Positions 1 to 9,532 are shown, counted from the first letter of the stretch. The stretch: 64,000 nt of DNA from Lachnoclostridium sp. (GCA_023667185.1 JAMPAP010000001.1:317740-381739); one strand, 5' to 3'. Numbers and translations: made by a program. Notes: a model not told the origin generated them from the letters alone.

Positions 1-345
1 ATGCCCGTGGAGGTGGTTGACATCCACCATAGGTATGCGCAAGCCGAGCGAGAGGCCTTTAGCGAAGGAGGTGCCTACGAGCAGCGAGCCGAGCAGGCCC
101 GGGCCGCGGGTGAAGGCTATAGCCGAGAGGTCATGTTTATCCACACCGGCTCGACGCAGAGCCGTATCCACCACCGGCACAATGTTTTGCTGATGGGCGC
201 GCGAAGCAAGTTCCGGCACCACGCCGCCATATTCTTCATGCACCTTCTGCGATGCAATGACGTTGCTTAGCAGCAATCCGTCGCGAATCACGGCCGCCGA
301 AGTGTCGTCGCACGACGATTCTATTCCGAGTATTATTGTTGACAT
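1..345 (-). CDS. tsaD: tRNA N6-threonylcarbamoyladenosine synthase subunit TsaD (partial, N-terminal part)
   Basis: The minus strand reads an open frame from ATG at 345 to the window edge (115 codons, no stop). It begins with a glycine-rich stretch [13 protein letters not shown], continues with [14 protein letters not shown], and reaches NHLHGH exactly at the edge; the HxxxH in that last motif is the metal-ligand pair of the TsaD/Kae1 family. TsaD transfers the threonylcarbamoyl group to A37 of ANN-decoding tRNAs. Its start codon overlaps the tonB stop by one base (TAATG), so it is the last visible gene of the pdxJ-exbB-exbD-tonB operon. The plus-strand open frame over the same bases is a shadow. 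Confidence 0.93.
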   Translation of the reverse strand, partial: MSTIILGIESSCDDTSAAVIRDGLLLSNVIASQKVHEEYGGVVPELASRAHQQNIVPVVDTALRRAGVDKHDLSAIAFTRGPGLLGSLLVGTSFAKGLSLGLRIPMVDVNHLHGH

Positions 346-1154
346 TATCTGAAGTTATATGTAATAGTGCCCACCTGCTGAGCCGGAGCACTCTCATTGA
401 CTGAAAATTGTGATCGACGGGCGGCAGCGATACAGTGGTTGCGCGCCGCGGTATTGGTCGCGGCCGATCCGGTGCCTGACTGAAACTCAGCAGAGGTCAC
501 CTTGCCCTGGCGGTTGACGCTGACGCGGATGGTGATTGACCCGAGCGGGCCGCTTGGGGGCAACTCATATTTTGCCAGCGAGCGACCATTCAGGTTGAAA
601 CCGGGCGTACCCGAGGCTGCACCGGTTGAGGAATTACCATCAGCCTGGCCTGTAGAGCCCTTGCCGGTGCCTTTTGAACCGAAATCAGTATTTTTCATCC
701 TGTCCTGGATAGCTTTACGCTGCTCCTCCTCCCGGCGCGCCTTCTCGGCGGCTTCGCGCTCTGCCTTTGTCGGACCGGTTTTCTCAGGCTTTGGCTTCTC
801 AGTAGCCTTGGCTTCCGAGGGCTTCTTTGAGGAGACTACCGGGGCTGGCTCGGCAGGGTGGCCGGAGTTTTCGGTCGCTGCCGCCTCCTGAAGCGGTTCG
901 GGCTGCGGCTCGTCAGCTGCCTCGGCCGGAGCATCAGTATCTGCCTCGGCAAGGTCAGGCGAGTCACCTATCTTGACAAACTCGCCACCGAAGAGCACCT
1001 CGGCCGAGTCGACCGGCGGCCACTCCTTAGGGGTGCGGTCAGAGGGAGGGTAAGTCAGATAAAGCGTCAGAAGCAAGGCTATCACCGCCGCGTGAAACAG
1101 CACGGTGATCACCACGCCCCAGAGCTTGGATTTGCGGTCATGTTTCTCCATCAT
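345..1154 (-). CDS. tonB: TonB-family energy transducer
   Basis: 269 aa. One N-terminal membrane helix at about residues 11-32 is followed by a long Pro/Glu/Ala/Lys-rich periplasm-spanning linker (about 70-135), a low-complexity Gly/Ser region, and a C-terminal domain (about 200-269, from GSITIRVSV to TITYNFR) with the TonB C-terminal pattern. It should pass proton-motive energy from ExbB/ExbD to outer-membrane transporters such as SusC. It follows exbD by two bases and overlaps tsaD by one. A second ATG lies one codon in (1151), so the exact start is uncertain by one residue. The Tol-type role (TolA-like) cannot be excluded. Confidence 0.88.
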   Translation of the reverse strand: MMEKHDRKSKLWGVVITVLFHAAVIALLLTLYLTYPPSDRTPKEWPPVDSAEVLFGGEFVKIGDSPDLAEADTDAPAEAADEPQPEPLQEAAATENSGHPAEPAPVVSSKKPSEAKATEKPKPEKTGPTKAEREAAEKARREEEQRKAIQDRMKNTDFGSKGTGKGSTGQADGNSSTGAASGTPGFNLNGRSLAKYELPPSGPLGSITIRVSVNRQGKVTSAEFQSGTGSAATNTAARNHCIAAARRSQFSVNESAPAQQVGTITYNFR

Positions 1155-1156
1155 GG

Positions 1157-1606
1157 CTATTCTTCAGGTGAGAGGGTCACATCAGGCTTGGCCGATGCAG
1201 GAGCGGGCTTGGTGGCGAGCACCATCTTCAGATTGTTACGCGCGCCGAGGTCAAGCACCTCCACAAGACGGCCGTAAGGTACAGCCTCGTCAGCATACAC
1301 GGCGATATATTCCTCCGGAGCATTCGCTGCAGCCACCTGAAGGAATTCAAGCAGCGAGGCAATGTCCATCTCCTCAGGCTCCGAGCGGTCAAACGAGGCG
1401 TATATGCGCTGGTTTTCATCAATATACACGCGGGTCGACGGCTTAAGGGCTGTCTGCTTGGAGCTCTCCGGGAGGTTCACCTCAAGGGCAGTGGGGAACA
1501 CCACCGTCGAGGTCACCATGAAGAAGATAAGCAGCAGGAAGATGACATCAGTCATCGATGCCATCGAAAATGCCGCCATCATATTGTTTTGTCGTTTAAG
1601 CGCCAT
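1157..1606 (-). CDS. exbD: ExbD/TolR-family biopolymer transport protein
   Basis: 149 aa from ATG 1606. A longer frame to 1666 would overlap exbB, so the start four bases after the exbB stop is preferred. One N-terminal membrane helix (about residues 18-36) carries the conserved aspartate in SMTDVIFLLLIFF, which is the proton-pathway residue of ExbD/TolR. The rest is a small periplasmic domain ending in a charged tail. With ExbB it forms the inner-membrane proton channel that drives TonB. Confidence 0.92.
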   Translation of the reverse strand: MALKRQNNMMAAFSMASMTDVIFLLLIFFMVTSTVVFPTALEVNLPESSKQTALKPSTRVYIDENQRIYASFDRSEPEEMDIASLLEFLQVAAANAPEEYIAVYADEAVPYGRLVEVLDLGARNNLKMVLATKPAPASAKPDVTLSPEE

Positions 1607-1610
1607 AGTA

Positions 1611-2342
1611 TCAGAGTGATGCCGGTTCGTTGAGAAGATCCATAAATTCCATGGTCTTTGCCTCAAGCTTGTTCATGATGCCGTTGATACGAGCCACGAG
1701 ATAGTTGTAGGCAAAGAGAGCGATGATGCCGACGATCAATCCGGCTACCGTGGTCACCAGAGCGGCATAGATACCGTCAGCAAGCACTGCGATATTGGCC
1801 GATGAGCCGGCCGATGCAAGGTTGTAAAACGACTGCACCATGCCTATTACCGTGCCGAGGAAGCCGAGCATTGGAGCTCCGGCAGCAGTTGTGGCGAGCC
1901 ATGCGAGGCCTTTTTCAAGACCCGACACTTCGAGATTTCCGGTATTTTCGATAGCCACGAGCACATCGTTCATGGGGCGGCCTATGCGCGAGATGCCTTT
2001 GTCGATAAGGCGGGCGTATGGGGTGGCCGTCTTGCGGCACAGGTTGCGGGCCGACTCAATCTCACCTTCGTGGATATAGTCGCGGATACGGTTCATGAAC
2101 GTATCGTCCTCGCGGGCAGCGCGGGCGAGCACCACTGATCGCTCGATAAGGATATAAATGCTTATAATCGAGAGCACTGCGAGGACTATCATGATGAAAC
2201 CGCCTCGCGTGGCGAGATCCCATATCGAAAGTTGTTGAACCGGAGCAGCAGCTTCGGCAGCAAGTTCAGCAGCTACAGATGTGATTGTGTCGGCAGCCGC
2301 AGTGGCTACAGTGTCGGCTACAGGTGCTATGAAAGATAACAT
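1611..2342 (-). CDS. exbB: MotA/TolQ/ExbB proton channel family protein
   Basis: 243 aa. An Ala-rich N-terminal extension is followed by a first membrane helix (about 48-68), a cytoplasmic loop, and two further helices around 150-175 and 195-215. The signature region runs from GLAWLATTAAGAPMLGFLG through GTVIGMVQSF, typical of ExbB/TolQ. It partners the ExbD four bases downstream. pdxJ lies 32 bases upstream on the same strand, so all five genes probably share one transcript. Confidence 0.92.
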   Translation of the reverse strand: MLSFIAPVADTVATAAADTITSVAAELAAEAAAPVQQLSIWDLATRGGFIMIVLAVLSIISIYILIERSVVLARAAREDDTFMNRIRDYIHEGEIESARNLCRKTATPYARLIDKGISRIGRPMNDVLVAIENTGNLEVSGLEKGLAWLATTAAGAPMLGFLGTVIGMVQSFYNLASAGSSANIAVLADGIYAALVTTVAGLIVGIIALFAYNYLVARINGIMNKLEAKTMEFMDLLNEPASL

Positions 2343-2374
2343 ATATTATAATGTGTAGTTTGAGGGTTGGATAA

Positions 2375-3094
2375 TCATTTTCCTTCGAGACATTTCTTGT
2401 ATCGGGCGATCGTCTCTTTCAGCCCGAGATAGAGGGCATCGCATATCAGAGCGTGGCCTATGGACACTTCGCTGAGATAAGGCACGCATTTGTGGAAATA
2501 CTCCAGATTCGCCAGGCTGAGGTCATGACCCGCATTTACGCCGAGCCCGGCATTGTGGGCGGCCACCGATGCCCGAGCAAACGGCTCGACGGCCGCACGG
2601 GGGTCCTTGGGGTAAAGGTCAGCGTAAGGCTTGGTATAGAGCTCCACGCGGTCAGTGCCGGTCATGGCAGCGCGCCGGATATTCTCTTCATCAGTGCCCA
2701 CGAAGATCGACGCGCGGATACCGGCCTGCTGCAGACGGCCGACGATAGCGGTCAGGAATTCCATGTTAGGCTCCACTTCCCACCCGGCGCTCGAGGTGAT
2801 GGCATCAGGAGCGTCAGGCACCAGGGTCACCTGCGCGGGCTTGACAGCGAGCACGAGATTCATGAACTCCTCTGAGGGGTAGCCTTCTACATTTAGTTCG
2901 GTGGATATGGTGCGCTTGAGGTCATAGACGTCGACGCGGCGTATATGTCGCTCGTCGGGACGGGGGTGAACAGTGATTCCGTCGGCGCCGAAGCTCTCGA
3001 TATCAAGGGCAGTCTTCAGCAGATCAGGCACATTTTCGCCGCGCGCATTGCGTAAAGTGGCTATTTTGTTTATATTTACACTAAGTGTTGTCAT
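2375..3094 (-). CDS. pdxJ: Pyridoxine 5'-phosphate synthase
   Basis: 239 aa, the full family length. Starts [19 protein letters not shown]. It has the [16 protein letters not shown] motif (substrate phosphate and active-site His/Arg), the LNVEGYPS segment with the catalytic Glu of PdxJ, and a C-terminal [15 protein letters not shown]. It condenses 1-deoxyxylulose 5-phosphate with aminoacetone 3-phosphate to form pyridoxine 5'-phosphate, in the DXP-dependent vitamin B6 route. First gene of the leftward operon that continues into exbB. Confidence 0.96.
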   Translation of the reverse strand: MTTLSVNINKIATLRNARGENVPDLLKTALDIESFGADGITVHPRPDERHIRRVDVYDLKRTISTELNVEGYPSEEFMNLVLAVKPAQVTLVPDAPDAITSSAGWEVEPNMEFLTAIVGRLQQAGIRASIFVGTDEENIRRAAMTGTDRVELYTKPYADLYPKDPRAAVEPFARASVAAHNAGLGVNAGHDLSLANLEYFHKCVPYLSEVSIGHALICDALYLGLKETIARYKKCLEGK

Positions 3095-3112
3095 TTTTTT
3101 CAGTATATGCCG

Positions 3113-3142
3113 TTGGCAATAAAGATATAATTAGTAAATTTG
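3113..3142 (+). promoter_or_regulatory. Bacteroidota-type promoter for the ACT-like gene
   Basis: TTGG at 3113-3116, 18-base spacer, TAAATTTG at 3135-3142. This fits the TTTG/TAnnTTTG consensus of the Bacteroidota primary sigma factor. It lies between divergent pdxJ and the gene starting at 3186. Confidence 0.6.
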
Positions 3143-3185
3143 TAACTGCAAATTTACAACATAAAAAAGTACTCAGCAAAAGATT

Positions 3186-3542
3186 TTGGCAATTTCAACC
3201 TATCCTGACAATCCTGCGAAGCTCTTCCCGCCCGTCGGCGACTGGAGTGTAATCACCGTGGAGTGTGACCCGGGGCAATACAGCGCCTCTCGCATAGCCC
3301 GCGCGGTGGAGGATTGTGATGCCCATCTGCTCAATCTTAACGTGATGACCGGAGCCGGCCCGATGCAGCCCACGAGCCTCGAGCTCCGCGTCAATCATCG
3401 CAACCCTGAGAGCATAGCCCGCTCCATAGAGCGCTACGGCTACCGCGTCACAGCCATGTCAGCCGGCAGCGAGGAGGGCTCAGATGACGAGGACGAAGCC
3501 CGCCGACGCGCCGCCGAAATAATCCGATACCTTGATATATGA
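3186..3542 (+). CDS. ACT-like domain protein, probable remnant of a CBS-ACT protein
   Basis: 118 aa beginning with TTG at 3186; the frame is open only to 3165, with no ATG upstream. The core (residues about 15-80, from VITVECDPGQYSASRIARAVE to SIERYGYRV) reads like the C-terminal ACT-like half of the CBS-domain protein found beside pdxJ in other Bacteroidales, and the end AAEIIRYLDI also fits that family. The paired CBS domains that normally precede it are absent. An acidic insert (EEGSDDEDEARRR) precedes the last helix. The stop overlaps the start of the GH28 gene (ATGA), implying translational coupling. Function unknown; ligand sensing is possible. Family assignment is from memory. Confidence 0.6.
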   Translation: MAISTYPDNPAKLFPPVGDWSVITVECDPGQYSASRIARAVEDCDAHLLNLNVMTGAGPMQPTSLELRVNHRNPESIARSIERYGYRVTAMSAGSEEGSDDEDEARRRAAEIIRYLDI

Positions 3543-4915
3543 CCCGCATCCTCACATCAATTATGATTTCACTGATGATATTCAGTGAATCTCTTGCCGC
3601 AAATTCCCGCGACGAGTTGCGTGACAGTATTCTCAGCAACATCTCAGGCGCCACCATAGCGGCCGACCGGCTCGACGTCACCAGGTTTGGGGCTAAGGGC
3701 GATGGCGTAAAGGACTGTCTCCCGGCATTCAAAAAAGCTATCGCCAAGGCGGTAAAAATGGGCGGAGCCACCATCGACGTCCCGGCCGGAACATATATGC
3801 TCCGCGGCCCTCTTACGCTGGTCAGCAACCTTTGCATCAATCTTCAGGAGGGTGCCACGATAATGTTTGACCCCTCGCCTGAGCTTTATCCTATAGTCAA
3901 CACCAGCTGGGAGGGCACATTTCTCCATAACTATTCGCCCATGATTTACGGCTACGGGCTTCACGATGTGGCTATTACCGGCAAAGGGACTATCGATGGA
4001 AATGCCATGACCACTTTCGCCACCTGGCGCAAGGATCAGAAGCCGGCCCAGCAGCGCAGCCGCGACATGAACCATCGCGGCGTCCCCGTCAGCGAGCGAG
4101 TATTCGGCCAGGGGGATTACCTGCGCCCTCACCTGCTGCAATTATATGAATGTAAAGGCGTTACACTCGAGGGTGTAAAGATTATCAACTCGCCGTTCTG
4201 GTGCATCCACCTGCTGATGAGCGAAAACATCATCTGCCGCGGCCTGAGGTATGACGCCAAGCTTATCAATAACGACGGCATTGACCCGGAGTCGTCGCGC
4301 AACATACTGATCGAGGATGTCCATTTCGACAATGGCGACGACAACATAGCCATCAAGAGCGGCCGCGATAATGACGGCTGGACTCTGTCACGCCCCTGCG
4401 AGAATATCGTCATCCGCAACTGCCACTTCAAGGGGCTTCACGCCGTGGTGATCGGCTCGGAGATGTCAGGCGGCGTAAGAAACGTTATCATCGAGGATTG
4501 CGACTACGCAGGCTACTGCAAAAGAGGCATTTACGTCAAGACCAACCCTGACCGCGGCGGATATGTCGACGGTATCTATGTCCACAACTGCTCGTTTGAT
4601 CAGGTGGAGGATCTCTTCTACGTCACCAGCCGGTATGCAGGCGAGGGACTTGACAGCCGCAACTTCTCGTCGATTTCCAACCTCCACGTCGACGGCCTCA
4701 ACTGCCGGCAGGCCACAGCCTCAGCCCTCGTGCTGCAAGGCACCGCCGCCCGACCCATCACGTCGGTAAGCTTTGACCATATCTCCGTAGGCGAGGCCGT
4801 CACCGGCATTAGCTTCAACGATGTAGACTCCGTGAAGATGGGGCAATGTGACATAGGCCCTCGTGCGGGGACCCCTACTCAGGTTTCGGCCAAAGACAAT
4901 TTGTTTAATCGATAG
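3539..4915 (+). CDS. Glycoside hydrolase family 28 (polygalacturonase-like)
   Basis: 458 aa with a signal peptide (about 1-20). The parallel beta-helix carries the GH28 signatures in order: NNDGID (near 243), DNGDDNIAIKSG (near 263, catalytic Asp pair), VIGSEMSGG (near 303, where the usual GHG histidine motif reads AVVIGSE), and RGIYVKTNP (near 328, the RIK-type motif). GH28 enzymes hydrolyse alpha-1,4-galacturonosyl bonds in pectin. The start overlaps the upstream ACT-like gene by four bases and a flippase gene follows after two bases, so the three are probably co-transcribed. It is far from the main pectin locus at 50-64 kb but may act with it. Confidence 0.88.
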   Translation: MTRILTSIMISLMIFSESLAANSRDELRDSILSNISGATIAADRLDVTRFGAKGDGVKDCLPAFKKAIAKAVKMGGATIDVPAGTYMLRGPLTLVSNLCINLQEGATIMFDPSPELYPIVNTSWEGTFLHNYSPMIYGYGLHDVAITGKGTIDGNAMTTFATWRKDQKPAQQRSRDMNHRGVPVSERVFGQGDYLRPHLLQLYECKGVTLEGVKIINSPFWCIHLLMSENIICRGLRYDAKLINNDGIDPESSRNILIEDVHFDNGDDNIAIKSGRDNDGWTLSRPCENIVIRNCHFKGLHAVVIGSEMSGGVRNVIIEDCDYAGYCKRGIYVKTNPDRGGYVDGIYVHNCSFDQVEDLFYVTSRYAGEGLDSRNFSSISNLHVDGLNCRQATASALVLQGTAARPITSVSFDHISVGEAVTGISFNDVDSVKMGQCDIGPRAGTPTQVSAKDNLFNR

Positions 4916-4917
4916 AT

Positions 4918-6390
4918 ATGGCAGGAATTCGCAGTCTGTTTAAAGATACAGCCATTTACGGGCTGAGCAGCATCATAGGGAGGTTTCTCAACTGGTGTCT
5001 TGTGCCGCTTTACACCATCATGTTTCCGGCTGCGGAATATGGTGTGGTGACATACATCTATTCATTTGTGGCTCTGGTGCTTATCATTCTTACGTATGGT
5101 ATGGAGACCGGATTTTTCCGCTTCGCCAACCATGAGCGTTACAAGGATCCTGACGAGGTCTACTCCACCGGACTGATTTCATTAGGAATCACCTCCACAT
5201 TATTTATAATAGTAATCATGTCGTGCCTGACGCCTGTCAGCTCGGCACTGAAGTGCGAGGCTCACCCGGAGTACATAGCCATGATGGCCATAACAGTGGC
5301 CTTGGATGCCTTCACGGCCTTACCATTCTGCTATCTGCGGTTCAGGAAGCGCCCTATCCGGTTTGCCTCGCTGCGCCTTGTCAACATAGGGCTGAATATC
5401 GGGTTGAATCTCTTTTTCATCCTGATATGCCCGTGGCTATGGGAAAACGCTCCCGGGTGGATAGCCTGGTTTTACGACCCGGAGTTCGGCATCGGCTATA
5501 TCTTCCTCAGTAATCTGATAGCCTCCGTGGTCAATCTGCCGCTGCTCTTTCCGGAGCTTCACGGGTTCAAATGGAAATGGAACAGCCTGCTGTGGCGAGA
5601 AATGATCGTCTACTCCTTCCCGCTGCTCGTGCTCGGCATCGCAGGTATCATGAACCAGACCCTCGACAAAATCCTCTTCCCGTATCTCTATCCTGACGAG
5701 GCTACGGCCATGACCCAGCTCGGTATATATGGCGCTAACTATAAGATAGCTATCGTGATGGTGATGTTTATCCAGGCCTTCAGGTTTGCATACGAGCCAT
5801 TTATCTTCGCTCAGGCCCGCGAGCGCGGCGAGGACAAGCTCAAGAGCTACGCTGATGCCATGAAATATTTTGTGATATTCGCCATGGTGATATTCCTCGG
5901 CGTGATGTACTATCTCGACATAATCCGCTATTTCATCTCGCCCCGGTATTTCGAGGGCCTGAAAGTGGTGCCGATAGTGATGTTAGGCGAATTTTTCTTC
6001 GGCGTATTTTTCAATCTGTCATTATGGTACAAGCTGACTGACAAAACGATATGGGGCACATGGTTTTCGCTTATGGGCGTTGCCGTGACCATAGCGCTCA
6101 ACTGCCTGCTTGTGCCTGTGATGGGATACATGGGATGCGCCTGGGCGGCCTTTGCCTGCTATGCTTTCATGATGATTTCCAGCTATTTCGTCGGTCAGAA
6201 GAAGTATCCTATTAACTATGAGGTGAAGTCGCTGGCGTTTTATTTCCTGGCGGCAATGGCTCTCTGGGGTGTAGCCGAGGCCATCACCTGGGAGGGGCAT
6301 GAATGGGTTAACATGGCTGTACGCACTCCGCTTCTGCTGCTCTTTATCGCAGTAGCCGTGAAGCGGGAGAAGATCTCATTGCACCGATAA
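4918..6390 (+). CDS. Polysaccharide flippase-like membrane protein (Wzx/MATE superfamily)
   Basis: 490 aa with roughly 12-14 hydrophobic helices along the whole length. The N-terminus (SLFKDTAIYGLSSIIGRFLN) is typical of Wzx-type oligosaccharide flippases and MATE-fold polysaccharide export proteins. Likely role: moving a lipid-linked sugar or similar substrate across the inner membrane. Begins two bases after the GH28 stop. It ends exactly where the convergent DUF5686 gene ends, with no spacer. The substrate cannot be read from the sequence. Confidence 0.82.
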   Translation: MAGIRSLFKDTAIYGLSSIIGRFLNWCLVPLYTIMFPAAEYGVVTYIYSFVALVLIILTYGMETGFFRFANHERYKDPDEVYSTGLISLGITSTLFIIVIMSCLTPVSSALKCEAHPEYIAMMAITVALDAFTALPFCYLRFRKRPIRFASLRLVNIGLNIGLNLFFILICPWLWENAPGWIAWFYDPEFGIGYIFLSNLIASVVNLPLLFPELHGFKWKWNSLLWREMIVYSFPLLVLGIAGIMNQTLDKILFPYLYPDEATAMTQLGIYGANYKIAIVMVMFIQAFRFAYEPFIFAQARERGEDKLKSYADAMKYFVIFAMVIFLGVMYYLDIIRYFISPRYFEGLKVVPIVMLGEFFFGVFFNLSLWYKLTDKTIWGTWFSLMGVAVTIALNCLLVPVMGYMGCAWAAFACYAFMMISSYFVGQKKYPINYEVKSLAFYFLAAMALWGVAEAITWEGHEWVNMAVRTPLLLLFIAVAVKREKISLHR

Positions 6391-8940
6391 TCAGAAGGTA
6401 AAGTGCAGGGCTATCCTGACACCGCCGAGACACGCCTCGGGGTCGTCGCGATAGGTCAAGCGCCATACGTAGTCCACGCGAAGTATTTTGAAAAGATTGT
6501 CAAGTCCCACGGCAGCCTCCATATACGGATGACGGGGGCGGATAGTCCGGGTATGAGCATCAGCCGGGAAGGCGTATAGCTCGGGGTTCATTGCCGGATT
6601 ATTGCGGTCACTCAGCCTCCCGAAGAATCCGCGGAAGGAGAATGCCTCGCGCAGGCGAAGTTTTTTCAATACGGGTATATAGTTGAGTATCGCACCGTTA
6701 GCCCAATATGTCAAGTCCCACTGCGCATAAGTGTCAGTGATAAACTCCATCGGATTAAGGCACGCAAAGCTCTCGGGCTGAATGGTATATGAAATGTTGG
6801 CATTGGGGATAAGAAGCTGCGGGTAGGGAGCACGTGACCACACATGTCCACCCTTGACGAGCACATCAGCATATCCGAAGGCTGAGAACCAGAAGCGTTT
6901 CTGGACACTTGCCTCAGTGCGGTTGATGGTGAAAGGATTGCCTGTCACTGACCCGGGGGCCACCGTATGGCTGAGCGTAAACACCGGTGCATCAAGGTTG
7001 ATGGGGATACGGGCGCTCTTGGTCTGGAAAAATTTCTCGCCCGGGGCATACCGCAGCTGGAGGGTGAAGGAATTGATGGTGTAATGCCCGAATGACTGCC
7101 CGAAGCCGTCAGTGAACGGCATATAGCGGGTCGCCTCCTGACGCTCATTTTTCAGGGTGGCGAGCACGGAGAAATTGTTATGCAGCTCAAGGGTGTATTC
7201 GAGTTTGGTCAACCGCTGATAGGTCATGCGGGTATCGTCCATACGCTTGAGCGACAGAAACATATTGTCAGCATTTGTGAACAGATAGTGCTGGCCGAGC
7301 ATATCGACGTCATACATATGGGTAAGTCGAAGCGAATGAACCGGAAACTCGCGCGAATGATAGTTCTTGTCGTGAAACGAGTATTCAAGCTCTCCCTTGT
7401 ATTTCCATTTATGATCCTTGAAGCCGTAGGCACCGTAACCACGTGCAAACCAGCGGCGTGACAGGTTGCCGGTGGTCATACCTCCGGCACGCAGGCGGAG
7501 CCCTTCAACGTCGTTAAATGAGATGGTGGTGTTCATGGGGCCAACGTCAAATTTCGAAGGATTGCCGGTAGGTATATATCCCGTCACAAGTATCTTGACC
7601 ACCTTCTCGGCCCAATAGAAAAGAGGTACGGATCGGAGTCGCGCCATCATGTTCTGCACCGAATTTTCTGAGTGTGAGATACTTGAGGTGCGGCTGTCGG
7701 CCCAGAATTTATCATCACGCGTATAGGCGTCGGCCTGCGTAAGCGCCTCACCGCCAAAGCTGAACACGCTTTCGTCGGTCGGTCGGTCGAAATTGTGATC
7801 CGAATATGTAGTGATTCGCCGAGTATATAGCGAGGGGCTTCCGGGCATCACGCGTGCCTCCACCACCATATCATCCTTGGTCTTGAGGCGTGAACCGTCA
7901 GCTGCACGCTCATAATCCTGGCTGACATACACTGCATCTATGAAATTGAGGTTGATATCGATAGGTACATGAAGCATTATCCGCTTGATAAACATCGTGG
8001 AATCAGCTAAATCCACATAAAAGCGTCCGGTGAACCCCATCGTGGCCGGGTTGCGGGGAGTAAAGGTCAGTTCGGCGCATCGAAGCGAGTCAATCATCAC
8101 CGTATCAGTGAGATAGAATTTGTAGAAGTCAGGAGCAATGCGAGATAGCGGGCTAACGAATCGGTTCTGAAGCAGAGTAACATCATTCTGATACACATCA
8201 ATTTCACGCATCACATCCTCGTAAAACCGCTGCATACTCTCTTTTTCGATCATCTCGTCGATACCCGCATTGCGCAGGCCGCGTATCACCTCCTTCTCGC
8301 TTTCAGGATCGTGCCTATAGTTGACAGTCGAGACCTTTTCACGAATGGCAAGGTTGAGAATCGTCTTGCCGGTAACCTCCGATGTATCAATGTATTCCTT
8401 CAGGAAGGAGAATTTGCCGCGATCCTCTTCCGAAGGATGATAGTCGTTGTAGGCCAGCGTGATACGCTCGTATTTATCGTAGTTGTACCAGTCGTTGCGG
8501 CGCGGGTCGTTAAGGTCGCGACGGTCACGGATGCGGTGCATCATATCTACGGCCGGATTATTTTTCTTCGAATAATGTTCTTTTTTGCGACGAGCCACCA
8601 CCTCTCCGAGCTGCAATCCCGTAGAAGTCAGCTTGATATCCAGCTTAAGTTCAGGCATGCGTTTTACGGCGATCCGGCGGGTTTTGTAACCCATCGCTGA
8701 GACCTCAACGGTGTCAAACGGCAGGGAGGTAGTGATGTCATACCGCCCGTTGGCATCCGCGAGTTTGCCCGTAGTCGTTCCCGTCAAAAGGACTGATGCA
8801 AATTCCACCGGCTCATTTGTCAATGAATCAGTTACGACGCCATATACATGGCATCGCGACATAGCTCCGGGCACCGCCGAAAAAGCCGCCGAATGAAAAA
8901 GAAGCATGATTAATGTGACAAACGATATCCGGAAACTCAT
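6391..8940 (-). CDS. DUF5686 outer-membrane protein with N-terminal carboxypeptidase-regulatory-like domain
   Basis: 849 aa. Signal peptide (about 1-21), then a beta-sandwich domain (about 32-110: VYGVVTDSLTNEPVEFASVLLTG) of the CarboxypepD_reg-like type common on Bacteroidota surface proteins. The long remainder is rich in alternating aromatic beta strands and ends in a terminal Phe (IALHFTF), typical of an outer-membrane barrel. This matches the DUF5686 layout; the function of that family is not established. It faces the CYTH gene divergently and abuts the flippase gene tail to tail. Confidence 0.85.
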   Translation of the reverse strand: MSFRISFVTLIMLLFHSAAFSAVPGAMSRCHVYGVVTDSLTNEPVEFASVLLTGTTTGKLADANGRYDITTSLPFDTVEVSAMGYKTRRIAVKRMPELKLDIKLTSTGLQLGEVVARRKKEHYSKKNNPAVDMMHRIRDRRDLNDPRRNDWYNYDKYERITLAYNDYHPSEEDRGKFSFLKEYIDTSEVTGKTILNLAIREKVSTVNYRHDPESEKEVIRGLRNAGIDEMIEKESMQRFYEDVMREIDVYQNDVTLLQNRFVSPLSRIAPDFYKFYLTDTVMIDSLRCAELTFTPRNPATMGFTGRFYVDLADSTMFIKRIMLHVPIDINLNFIDAVYVSQDYERAADGSRLKTKDDMVVEARVMPGSPSLYTRRITTYSDHNFDRPTDESVFSFGGEALTQADAYTRDDKFWADSRTSSISHSENSVQNMMARLRSVPLFYWAEKVVKILVTGYIPTGNPSKFDVGPMNTTISFNDVEGLRLRAGGMTTGNLSRRWFARGYGAYGFKDHKWKYKGELEYSFHDKNYHSREFPVHSLRLTHMYDVDMLGQHYLFTNADNMFLSLKRMDDTRMTYQRLTKLEYTLELHNNFSVLATLKNERQEATRYMPFTDGFGQSFGHYTINSFTLQLRYAPGEKFFQTKSARIPINLDAPVFTLSHTVAPGSVTGNPFTINRTEASVQKRFWFSAFGYADVLVKGGHVWSRAPYPQLLIPNANISYTIQPESFACLNPMEFITDTYAQWDLTYWANGAILNYIPVLKKLRLREAFSFRGFFGRLSDRNNPAMNPELYAFPADAHTRTIRPRHPYMEAAVGLDNLFKILRVDYVWRLTYRDDPEACLGGVRIALHFTF

Positions 8941-8943
8941 CTT

Positions 8944-8955
8944 AAGTGACGATTA
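8944..8955 (+). repeat. Copy of the AAGTGACGATTA intergenic motif
   Basis: AAGTGACGATTA just upstream of the DUF5686 start. The same 12 bases recur at 14976-14987 and at the right end (minus strand) of the palindrome at 23714-23873, whose left end carries 11 of them. See findings. Confidence 0.5.
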
Positions 8956-8960
8956 TTTTT

Positions 8961-8968
8961 TAACTTTG
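8961..8968 (+). promoter_or_regulatory. Promoter -7 element for the CYTH gene
   Basis: TAACTTTG fits TAnnTTTG, but no clear -33 TTTG is seen 18-20 bases upstream. The transcript would have an approximately 75-base leader containing a small odd palindrome, CCACTATAATAGTGG, at 8999-9013. Confidence 0.45.
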
Positions 8969-9047
8969 CAAAATTAGTCAAAAATTCTATGTCAATACCC
9001 ACTATAATAGTGGCATTATTGGTCTAAAACGGAACAAATCGTAACCT

Positions 9048-9515
9048 ATGGCAAAAGAAATTGAGCGGAAATTCGTTGTAAAAGATGATTCTTTCAAGGA
9101 AATGGCGTCGCATCATGTGGAGATCGCCCAGTGCTACCTCAGCACCGACAAATTCGCCACCATACGCCTCCGCCGCCTCGACAACAAGGGATTCATAACC
9201 ATCAAAGGCATTACCACGGGAGCCTCACGCGATGAATGGGAGTATGAGATACCTCTATCTGACGCCGAAGAGATGGTGGCCAAGCTGACATCCGGCTGGG
9301 CTATTGAGAAAACCCGATATCTGGTTGACTATATGGGTCATCGCTGGGAAGTCGATGAGTTTCACGGCCACCTTAAGGGCCTCATCCTTGCCGAAGTGGA
9401 GCTGAAATCAGAGTCGACCGAGGTTAGTCTGCCCCCCTTCATCGGCGAAGAAGTAACCGGAAATCCGGCCTATTATAATTCCGAGCTATCAAAGAAAAAC
9501 CGGAGTCAATCATAG
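9048..9515 (+). CDS. CYTH domain protein (triphosphate tunnel metalloenzyme)
   Basis: 155 aa. It carries the CYTH signature EIERKF at residues 4-9 (ExExK), the basic strands TIRLRR (about 38-43) and TIKG (about 51-54), EYEI (64-67), KTRY (86-89), EVDEFHG (99-105) and the acidic strand LAEVELKSE (about 112-120). These line the eight-stranded tunnel that binds a triphosphate and divalent metal. The bacterial family includes inorganic triphosphatases and class IV adenylate cyclases; which applies here cannot be told. A terminator serving the opposite-strand gene overlaps its last codons. Confidence 0.9.
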   Translation: MAKEIERKFVVKDDSFKEMASHHVEIAQCYLSTDKFATIRLRRLDNKGFITIKGITTGASRDEWEYEIPLSDAEEMVAKLTSGWAIEKTRYLVDYMGHRWEVDEFHGHLKGLILAEVELKSESTEVSLPPFIGEEVTGNPAYYNSELSKKNRSQS

Positions 9516-9532
9516 GACTTGATCAACTCCGG
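9491..9532 (-). terminator. Intrinsic terminator of the winged-helix gene
   Basis: On the minus strand CCGGAGT (9532-9526) pairs with ACTCCGG (9506-9500), with further partial ATCA/TGAT pairing inside, and is followed by TTTTTCTTT. It overlaps the end of the CYTH coding region. Confidence 0.65.

Noticed and set aside
1..270. Plus-strand 89-codon open frame at the left edge
   Set aside because: It is the shadow of tsaD on the minus strand, which has clear family motifs.
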